Source: Smithella sp. (GTDB lineage: Bacteria > Desulfobacterota > Syntrophia > Syntrophales > Smithellaceae). From it: a DNA stretch of 64,000 bases. The translations under genes and the position numbers were made by a program. The stretch lies in contig SCVW01000030.1 in NCBI GenBank assembly GCA_007244375.1, positions 62,001-126,000 on the forward strand. The letters are read 5' to 3'. A model generated the notes under the pieces. The model was given only the letters and a program-made list of their open reading frames with translations, searched no databases and was not told where the DNA came from. Below are positions 57,983 through 64,000 of the stretch, piece by piece. Every line of letters starts with the position of its first letter. Within the stretch, counting starts at the first letter, position 1.

Positions 57983-58903
57983 ATGTCCATTGATCGTTTC
58001 AAGAACATTACCATTCAGCAAATGGAAGCAATCATCGCTCTGGTGGAGGAGGGGAGTTTCAGCCGTGCCGCAGAGAGAATGCTTTTGACCCAGCCCGCAC
58101 TTACCAAAAATATAAAAAATGTTGAGGATTGTTTGGATGCACGATTAGTCAACCGCAGTAGCGCCGGGATTTCGCTGACACCCGAAGGCAAGATTTTATA
58201 CAATTACGCGCGCCGAATGGTCAGGCTGCGGGATGAAGCAAAAGAAAAAGTGCTTGCTCTGCGCAAAGAGTCCGGCGGCAACATTTACCTGAGCGCCAGC
58301 ACGATTCCAGCTAACTATATTCTTCCCTGTGTCTTGGCTGAATTCAGAAAAGCAAACTCTGCTATAAGAATATATGTTAAAACTGCCGACAGTGAAGTAG
58401 CAATGAACATGGTTTTAGAAAATGAAGTGGAAATGGGTATTATAGGCAAGAGGCCTCTTAATAAAAAACTTGTAGCAACTGCTCTTTGGAAAGACAGACT
58501 TATTCTGGCGGTTTCCAAGGATCATCCCTGGCACAAGAAGAAATCGGTTGCATTGTCTGAATTGATTAAAGAGCCTTTCGTTATCAGAGAAAAGGGTTCG
58601 GCAACACGAGAATCATTTGAAGCGTTTTTAGAAAAATCAAAGTTATTAAGTCTTTCTCCGTTTAATATTTGCGCCGAATTAGGAAGTTCCGAAGCAATAA
58701 AAGAAGCAATAATTTCCGGATTGGGAGTTTCTGTAATTTCTATTCATGCCATTTCACGCGAGCTGTCTCAAGGCCTGCTTTTTGAAGTTCCAGTTCAGGG
58801 ATGTCAAATAGAAAGAAATTTCTATTTGATTTATAAAAATAAGTTTGATTTCCGTTCGTTTCATAAAACATTCGTCAGTTTCATCAAGAGTCATAATCCG
58901 TAA
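57983..58903 (+). CDS. LysR-family regulator, possibly selenium-associated
   Basis: A 306-residue LysR regulator. The N-terminal winged HTH is at ~14-70 (SFSRAAERMLLTQPALTKNIKNVE); the substrate-binding domain begins at ~95 with IYLSASTIPANYILP and MVLENEVEMGIIG, a pattern I associate with the regulator often found beside YedE genes, and with CysB-like groups. I place the start at ATG 57983 because earlier codons are non-ATG (TTG 57965). The shared 59-base element upstream of yedE and this gene makes yedE a likely target. The inducer is unknown. Confidence 0.88.
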   Translation: MSIDRFKNITIQQMEAIIALVEEGSFSRAAERMLLTQPALTKNIKNVEDCLDARLVNRSSAGISLTPEGKILYNYARRMVRLRDEAKEKVLALRKESGGNIYLSASTIPANYILPCVLAEFRKANSAIRIYVKTADSEVAMNMVLENEVEMGIIGKRPLNKKLVATALWKDRLILAVSKDHPWHKKKSVALSELIKEPFVIREKGSATRESFEAFLEKSKLLSLSPFNICAELGSSEAIKEAIISGLGVSVISIHAISRELSQGLLFEVPVQGCQIERNFYLIYKNKFDFRSFHKTFVSFIKSHNP

Positions 58904-58923
58904 ATAATTATTTGTTAATTTCC

Positions 58924-58953
58924 TTGACACGCAACTCTTCTTCAATGTAATTA
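58924..58953 (+). promoter_or_regulatory. Possible sigma-70 promoter of PAS kinase
   Basis: TTGACA (58924-58929), then 18 bases to TAATTA (58948-58953). It lies 117 bases before the kinase start. Confidence 0.4.
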
Positions 58954-59069
58954 AATTATAAAAAGTCATCACATACATAATCATCTTCCTTGCAGAAATT
59001 GTTTCAGATAAGGTTTGTTAATTTATTCTAAACTGTTCAATGCTGTATTTAAGTTTTCGGTATTAGAAG

Positions 59070-61211
59070 ATGAAAACTAAAAGTCCTCCAAAAAATAATA
59101 AAACGAATTTTAAACGTAGTGAAAGTGTATGGGCAAAGGAAGTATTCAGCAACGGCCAGCAATCATTGCAAAGCATTATAGGATCCTCTCCCATTCCTGC
59201 CTTTATCATCGGCAAAGACCATTTGATTATTTACTGGAATAAAGCGCTGGAAGAATTAAGCGGGATCAAGGCAAAAGAAGTAGTAGGTACCGGTCAACAA
59301 TGGCGGGCATTTTATAAGACAGCAAGACCATGCATGGCCGATTTGCTTGTTGATAAATATCATAAAAAAATTCCTCAATGGTATCCTGGAAAATTCATCA
59401 AGTCGAAATTAATAAAGGGTGCTTATGAAGCGACTGATTTTTTCCCCGAGTTAGGCAAGAGAGGGAAATGGTTGCGCTTTACAGCAGCCGTAATTCGTAG
59501 TTCCAAGGGATCAGTAATAGGAGCGGTGGAAACGCTTGAAGATATAACCGATGCGAAAAGGGCTGAAGAATCTTTGCTTAAAGCGCAGGAAGAACTGGAG
59601 ATTAAAGTAAAAGAACGTACGCACAAACTTACAAAAGCCAACAAAGCCCTGAAGGAAACGACCGATCACTTGTCTCTGATTTTGGAATTTCTTCCTATCG
59701 TATCTTATACATGTAACGCCGATGAGAATTTTACAATTACGTTTGTAAGCAACCGCGTCAAAGAAATTACCGGTTACGCTCCCTCCCGATTTACCGATAA
59801 TTCTTACTTCTGGCAGGAGCACATTCATCCTGAAGACAGAGATAATGTTCTCAAAAAACTAAGATCGGCCACAAAAAGGGGAACTTACAAATTCGAGTAT
59901 CGTTTCCAGACAGAAGGTGGGTCTTATCGATGGATTTCGGATCATCGTCGTCTTATTAAACCTAGCAGTCGTTCACGAAGTTACATGGTTGGTGCATGGC
60001 AGGATATAACGGAAGATAAAAAAATCCGGCAAGAGGGAGAAATCAGACTGCAGCAAATGATTCAATCCCATAAATTAAAAGCCCTGGGTGAAGTTGTAAC
60101 GGGAGTTGCTCACGAAATAAATAACCCTGTCAGTTTTATTGCCAACAACATTACTCTTTTAGAGGAAATGTGGAATACTATTGAACCTATTCTGGCCAGT
60201 GATGGTGCTTCACATCCGGATTGGAGTAATAAAGGAATCGGTTATGTGGAATTTTGTACTAACATGAAAGAAGTTATTGGTGAGTTTAAAATAGCTTCTC
60301 AGCGTATTAAACGCGTCATAGCAGGATTAAAAGAATTTGCCCGCACCGATGAAACTCTTGAAAAAAAACCCGTCAAAATAGAAGAAGTAATTCAGGGTGT
60401 GATGATTATAGTCGGTGCTCAAGTTCGTAAAACTGTTTCTCACATGGATATTTACATAGACAGTAACCTGCCGCCTATCCAGGGACATTTTCAAAAGATC
60501 GAACAGGTAATCGCTAATCTTTTAATTAACGCACATCAATCCATTACTCCGGAACGAAAAGGCAGAATAATTATAACAGCCAGAAGTATTGAAAGACTGA
60601 AAGCGATTTTAATTGAAATTGAAGATAACGGAATAGGCATGGAAAAAGAAGTGCTGGATCATATATTTGAACCTTTCTTCACAACTCGTCGCGACATGGA
60701 AGGAACCGGACTAGGGCTTTCCATATCTTATGGACTAATTAAAGAGCATCACGGAATAATCGGCGTTCTTTCCCGTCCCAGAATAGGTAGCAAATTTACC
60801 ATTTATCTTCCTCTTGATGCAAAAACACCGATAAATATTCGTCCGGCTATTCTTTGTTGTGACAGCGATGCTTCATATCTCAATGAAATAAAAATGAGCT
60901 TTGCCGATGTTATTGATTGGCACTGCAGTGCTGAAGAAACCTGCGAGGATATAATAGCTTATCTGGAAATGCATCCTGAAGTGGATATTTTTATTTCGGA
61001 GGTAAATCTGCCTTCAATCAACGGATGGGAATTAACAAAGAAAATAAAAGAACGTTTTCCACTTTTGCCGGTAATACTTTATTCTTCTGATTCATCAAGT
61101 CTCAAGCAGGAAGGAAAGGTTTCCGTAAAATCTGATTACTTTCTAAAAAAACCATTCAGCATTTCTCAGTTACAAAATATAATTCGTGAAAAGGGAAGGC
61201 AAATACTATGA
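59070..61211 (+). CDS. PAS histidine kinase with degenerate C-terminal receiver
   Basis: A 713-residue soluble kinase: PAS (~30-165), coiled-coil linker, PAS (~200-325), HisKA with GVAHEINNPVSFI (~350), HATPase with EDNGIGM and GTGLGLSISYG, and a C-terminal receiver-like domain (~590-710). In that receiver the phosphoacceptor position reads ISEVNLP, with Glu in place of Asp, so it cannot be phosphorylated normally. No membrane segment. It overlaps the downstream NtrC-type regulator by four bases (ATGA), so the two form a cognate pair. Confidence 0.92.
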   Translation: MKTKSPPKNNKTNFKRSESVWAKEVFSNGQQSLQSIIGSSPIPAFIIGKDHLIIYWNKALEELSGIKAKEVVGTGQQWRAFYKTARPCMADLLVDKYHKKIPQWYPGKFIKSKLIKGAYEATDFFPELGKRGKWLRFTAAVIRSSKGSVIGAVETLEDITDAKRAEESLLKAQEELEIKVKERTHKLTKANKALKETTDHLSLILEFLPIVSYTCNADENFTITFVSNRVKEITGYAPSRFTDNSYFWQEHIHPEDRDNVLKKLRSATKRGTYKFEYRFQTEGGSYRWISDHRRLIKPSSRSRSYMVGAWQDITEDKKIRQEGEIRLQQMIQSHKLKALGEVVTGVAHEINNPVSFIANNITLLEEMWNTIEPILASDGASHPDWSNKGIGYVEFCTNMKEVIGEFKIASQRIKRVIAGLKEFARTDETLEKKPVKIEEVIQGVMIIVGAQVRKTVSHMDIYIDSNLPPIQGHFQKIEQVIANLLINAHQSITPERKGRIIITARSIERLKAILIEIEDNGIGMEKEVLDHIFEPFFTTRRDMEGTGLGLSISYGLIKEHHGIIGVLSRPRIGSKFTIYLPLDAKTPINIRPAILCCDSDASYLNEIKMSFADVIDWHCSAEETCEDIIAYLEMHPEVDIFISEVNLPSINGWELTKKIKERFPLLPVILYSSDSSSLKQEGKVSVKSDYFLKKPFSISQLQNIIREKGRQIL

Positions 61212-62575
61212 GAATTCTGATTGTTGACGATGAAGAAGTTGCCCTTAATTCGATAAAGCGTCTCTTGAAATGGCGCGGTATCCGCAATGTTGATACCTGT
61301 TCAAACGGCAAGGATGCCATTGTCAAAATTAAAGAAACGGATTATGATATAATTCTTCTGGATTTACTTATGCCGGAAATTGATGGCCTGCAGGTTCTGG
61401 AATCAACAAAACCTTACCGTACGCATACGGAATTTATAATTCTTACGGCAATTGATGATATTCCTACCACCGTCCAGGCTATTCGTCTCGGCGCCTATGA
61501 TTATCTCGTCAAACCCGTTGATAATGACTTACTTTTTCTCGCCATAAAAAGAGCTTACGAACACAAGGGGCTGCTCATAGGTTTATCAACTACAGCTGGA
61601 GATAACAAAAACAAAGTTCCTTCTGCTTTTTCTGAAATTGTCACTCAATGTCCTCAGATGTGCTCTATATTATCATATGCTCAGGTTATGGCTGGAAGCG
61701 GCAATCCCGTAATGATTACGGGAGAATCAGGAACAGGGAAGGAACTTGTTGCCAAAGGTATTCATTATGCGGGATCGATGTCCGGTGGGCCATTCATTGC
61801 TGTTAATGTCAGTGCTATTCCGGCTACCATGTTTGAAAGTCAGTTTTTCGGTCATTCCAAAGGAGCGTTTACCGGTGCGGAGACACCGCATTTGGGTTAT
61901 TTTGAACAGGCTGATGGAGGAACTTTGTTTCTTGATGAAATAGGGGAATTACCGCTTGGTCTTCAGACAAAACTGCTACGAGTCCTTGAAGAGAAATCTT
62001 TTTATCCTCTGGGTTCGTCCAAACCCGTGTGGGTGGATGTGCGGGTCATATCGGCTTCCAACAGGGATATTGAACAGGCCTGCCAGGAAGGAAATTTCCG
62101 GCTGGATCTGCTCTACCGTCTGAAATCCATTCATATTCATTTACCGCCTTTGCGGGAAAGAGATGGCGATATCCCACTGCTTGCGCTTCATTTTCTGCGC
62201 AAGTTTTGTGATGCGCATAAAAAAGAAATTACTGGTTTCAGTCCGGAAGCCATGGATTTGTTATGCGGCAGAAATTATCCCGGCAACGTGCGCGAATTGT
62301 CGCAAATCATCGATAACGCCGTTGTTGTGGCTGACTCCGATTTTATCCTGCCTTCTCATCTGGGAATGGTGTCAACAGGAAAGACGTTTCTATCGCGCAA
62401 GTTATGCACATTAAAGGAAAACGATGAAGCGCATCTGGTGTATGTTTTGAAAAATGTCAGTGGCGACCGCAGCAAGGCGGCGCAAATTCTCAGCATAACC
62501 GTCCGGCAATTACAGCGAAAAATCGCCGCCATGAAAAAAAATCCTCAGTGGGAAGAAATTTTGCGTGACATTTAG
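61208..62575 (+). CDS. Sigma-54-dependent response regulator (NtrC family)
   Basis: A 455-residue activator. Receiver (~1-120, phosphoacceptor in DIILLDLLMPEIDG), AAA+ domain with Walker A GESGTGKE, the sigma-54-contacting GAFTGA, Walker B GGTLFLDEIGELP and a C-terminal Fis-type HTH (AAQILSITVRQLQRKIA). It activates -24/-12 promoters from remote sites. Its gene starts inside the kinase stop, and a perfect -24/-12 promoter and an inverted repeat lie just downstream, so it probably drives the RsbRD-like genes. Confidence 0.96.
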   Translation: MRILIVDDEEVALNSIKRLLKWRGIRNVDTCSNGKDAIVKIKETDYDIILLDLLMPEIDGLQVLESTKPYRTHTEFIILTAIDDIPTTVQAIRLGAYDYLVKPVDNDLLFLAIKRAYEHKGLLIGLSTTAGDNKNKVPSAFSEIVTQCPQMCSILSYAQVMAGSGNPVMITGESGTGKELVAKGIHYAGSMSGGPFIAVNVSAIPATMFESQFFGHSKGAFTGAETPHLGYFEQADGGTLFLDEIGELPLGLQTKLLRVLEEKSFYPLGSSKPVWVDVRVISASNRDIEQACQEGNFRLDLLYRLKSIHIHLPPLRERDGDIPLLALHFLRKFCDAHKKEITGFSPEAMDLLCGRNYPGNVRELSQIIDNAVVVADSDFILPSHLGMVSTGKTFLSRKLCTLKENDEAHLVYVLKNVSGDRSKAAQILSITVRQLQRKIAAMKKNPQWEEILRDI

Positions 62576-62585
62576 GTCATTATGG

Positions 62586-62601
62586 GTGACATAAATGTCA
62601 C
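62586..62601. promoter_or_regulatory. Inverted repeat, candidate enhancer site for NtrC-type regulator
   Basis: GTGACAT-AA-ATGTCAC, perfect 7-base arms, eleven bases after the regulator's stop. A degenerate second half-site pair (TGACATTTAGGTCA, 62566-62579) lies just upstream, overlapping the stop codon. It is ~290 bases upstream of the -24/-12 promoter, a distance normal for sigma-54 activator sites. Confidence 0.55.
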
Positions 62602-62882
62602 GCACGATAAGTGCTTGTATTTCATAAGAACACCTGTGTTTTGATATCAATAAATACATTGCCTGAATTTTTTCTTGCGACTTTAATTTCGTTTTTACAT
62701 CATAAAATAATTTCCAATATCCGATAAGAGGTGACAGGAAAACTTATTCATCTGTCTGGTAATTTCGCACGCATTAAAACCAGTAAGCATTGGAAAATAC
62801 TGAATTCTTCCGCCATATGCGGCAGAGGCTGGTCACATATAAATTTCAGAAATGCAAACGGAAACATTTTAAAATAATTTTT

Positions 62883-62898
62883 TGGCATGGCCATTGCT
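62883..62898 (+). promoter_or_regulatory. Sigma-54 (-24/-12) promoter
   Basis: TGGCATGGCCATTGCT fits TGGCACN5TTGCW: GG at 62884-62885 and GC at 62896-62897 are separated by exactly ten bases. It lies 31 bases before the next ATG and behind a sigma-54-type regulator gene. Confidence 0.82.
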
Positions 62899-62901
62899 CT
62901 T

Positions 62902-62919
62902 TTCCCTTAAACAAGGGAA
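62902..62919 (+). other. Leader hairpin next to the ribosome site of the first RsbRD-like gene
   Basis: TTCCCTT (62902-62908) and AAGGGAA (62913-62919) form a 7-bp stem around AAAC; the 3' arm runs into the GGAG ribosome-binding site (62920-62923). It may limit translation or protect the 5' end. Seen by eye only. Confidence 0.35.
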
Positions 62920-62928
62920 GGAGCCTTC

Positions 62929-63399
62929 ATGAAAGCTTTTACCGCAAAACTTGTCGATTTGACCCAGAAAAACGCGGAGACAATCGCCCGGCAATGGGCA
63001 AAAGATATTAAAACTAACATAAAAACTTATAGCTATCATAACACTTCCGAAGAAGAAATTATTCATCAGGCAAAATATTTCTATAAGAATTTTCAAATGA
63101 TGTTTTTTAATGAGTCACCATATGAACAGGCCAAGGAAATTTTCGAAAAATATGCGGAAGAAAGATACAAAGAGGGAATTCCTCTGCATGAAGCATTGTA
63201 TGCCTTGATCTTGATGAGAAGACACATGTGGTTGTATGCGGAATTTCAATCCATGTTCAATGCTGAAGTACAGCATCAGCAGGCGGTAGGAAGTCTTAGC
63301 CGGACAATTCTTATGTTCGATTACATTATATATGTCGTTGCCAGAAAATTCTGGGAGATGATGAAACTGGAGGAGTTAAAGAAAAAAGATATACAGTAA
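62929..63399 (+). CDS. RsbRD N-terminal-like sensor protein, copy 1
   Basis: A 156-residue all-helical protein resembling the RsbR/RsbRD N-terminal (globin-like) sensor domain: NAETIARQWAKDIK near the start, EIFEKYAEERYKEGIPLHEALYALILMRRHMWLYAEFQ in the middle. There is no STAS domain. It is immediately behind the sigma-54 promoter, so production should depend on that regulator. The next gene is a paralogue (shared IARQWA, IPLHEA/IPLQEA, ALILMRR, WLYAEFQ). The ligand is unknown. Confidence 0.82.
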   Translation: MKAFTAKLVDLTQKNAETIARQWAKDIKTNIKTYSYHNTSEEEIIHQAKYFYKNFQMMFFNESPYEQAKEIFEKYAEERYKEGIPLHEALYALILMRRHMWLYAEFQSMFNAEVQHQQAVGSLSRTILMFDYIIYVVARKFWEMMKLEELKKKDIQ

Positions 63400-63467
63400 T
63401 TTCGCGGGATGATTATAAGCGAGTCAATTTTTTAACATAACAACTTTTAAAAAAGAGAGATGAAAAA

Positions 63468-64000
63468 ATGCAAGCTTATGCCGCAAAACTTATTGATCTT
63501 ATAGAGAGTAAGTCTGAGAATATTGCCAGACAATGGGCCGATGATGTTATGAAACATAACAGAACGCCCTCTTATCATTCTCTGTCGAAAGAAATGGTAA
63601 TCGAACAAGGGACCGATTTCTACCGCCTTTTTCGCCGCATGTCTCTAGCGAAGAATCCTTTTGAAGAAGCGAAATCATTTTCCTGGAAATACGCCGAGGA
63701 ACTTTACAGGAAAAAAATACCACTGCAGGAAGCAATCTACGCGCTGATACTCATGAGGAGGAATCTCTGGCTTTACGCGGAATTTCAAGGGGTTTTTGTT
63801 AGCGTTCTGGAAAAAACGCAAGCGGTGGAAAGTCTGAACAGAACAATCTTGCTGTTTGATTATGTGTCTTATCAGGTCATCGAAAAATATCAGGAACTCA
63901 TTGTAGGTAGCGTGGAGAGAAGAATCGGTGCCGTTAAAACACTGATGATGAAAGGAGGCATGGTTGCCAAAAGAAATATTTATAAGATCGCTTTAATGAT
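63468..64000 (+). CDS. RsbRD N-terminal-like protein, copy 2 (cut by window end)
   Basis: The frame is open from ATG 63468 to the window edge (at least 177 codons). The first ~155 residues parallel copy 1 (NIARQWADDV, KIPLQEAIYALILMRRNLWLYAEFQ), so a tandem duplication is clear. An internal ATG at 63960 is preceded by AAAGGAGG, so either the protein is longer than copy 1 or a separate in-frame gene starts there. In some sulfate reducers a gene of this type lies before a membrane redox complex; what follows here is not visible. Confidence 0.75.
   Translation, partial: MQAYAAKLIDLIESKSENIARQWADDVMKHNRTPSYHSLSKEMVIEQGTDFYRLFRRMSLAKNPFEEAKSFSWKYAEELYRKKIPLQEAIYALILMRRNLWLYAEFQGVFVSVLEKTQAVESLNRTILLFDYVSYQVIEKYQELIVGSVERRIGAVKTLMMKGGMVAKRNIYKIALM

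Overview
The window looks like the chromosome of a strictly anaerobic, moderately AT-rich Gram-negative bacterium of the deltaproteobacterial (Desulfobacterota) type. A syntrophic Syntrophus/Smithella-like organism is my best guess, but that is inference. The reasons are: the housekeeping order yceD-rpmF-acpP-fabF-glyA-nrdR-ribE-ribBA-ribH-nusB; an acyl-CoA ligase/thiolase/acyl-CoA dehydrogenase operon; a corrinoid methyltransferase cluster with reductive activators; many PAS-containing signalling proteins; a sigma-54 activator; and a selenium-metabolism operon. No mobile element, phage, CRISPR array or rRNA was seen.

Layout. 1-1.7 kb: a B12-binding radical SAM protein (cut by the window edge) and a family 2 glycosyltransferase. 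1.9-2.1 kb: a 66-codon zinc-ribbon gene with an in-frame TGA and a hairpin just after it, a candidate selenoprotein. 2.2-11.5 kb (minus strand): a signalling locus with a TonB-dependent receptor, a YfiR-like periplasmic protein, a CHASE8 histidine kinase, an Rcp1-like response regulator, and two sister receivers, one ending in GGDEF and one in HD-GYP. 11.6-19.8 kb: an AraC regulator divergent from a five-gene acyl-CoA operon. 20.1-21.7 kb: tRNA-Glu and gltX. 22.0-30.4 kb: a long housekeeping run (lipid, serine/glycine, nucleotide, riboflavin, NusB).

30.6-40.5 kb: a ferredoxin-like protein divergent from a TetR-headed operon of corrinoid protein, two URO-D-type methyltransferases, a MetH-activation-like protein and two ASKHA-type proteins. 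This is a complete-looking corrinoid methyl-transfer system of unknown substrate. 40.6-51.7 kb: single genes, including an oligopeptide-binding lipoprotein, PolX, a BrkB/YihY membrane protein fused to a cyclic-nucleotide-binding domain, a CmpB-HD fusion, a second B12 radical SAM protein, and a TPM/nucleotidyltransferase/LemA group. 51.8-58.9 kb: a yedE-DUF3343-kinase-tusA operon, a GC-rich katG, and a LysR gene. A 59-base element lies upstream of both yedE and lysR, suggesting shared control. 59.1-64.0 kb: a PAS histidine kinase, its NtrC-type regulator, a textbook -24/-12 promoter, and two tandem RsbRD-like genes (the second cut by the window edge).

Themes that link regions: selenium (candidate selenoprotein plus YedE operon plus LysR), cobalamin (two radical SAM proteins and the methyltransferase cluster), and cyclic nucleotide signalling (the GGDEF/HD-GYP locus and the BrkB-cNMP fusion). 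Several intergenic regions carry palindromic dispersed repeats. All functional calls rest on reading the translated sequences; no database search was run.
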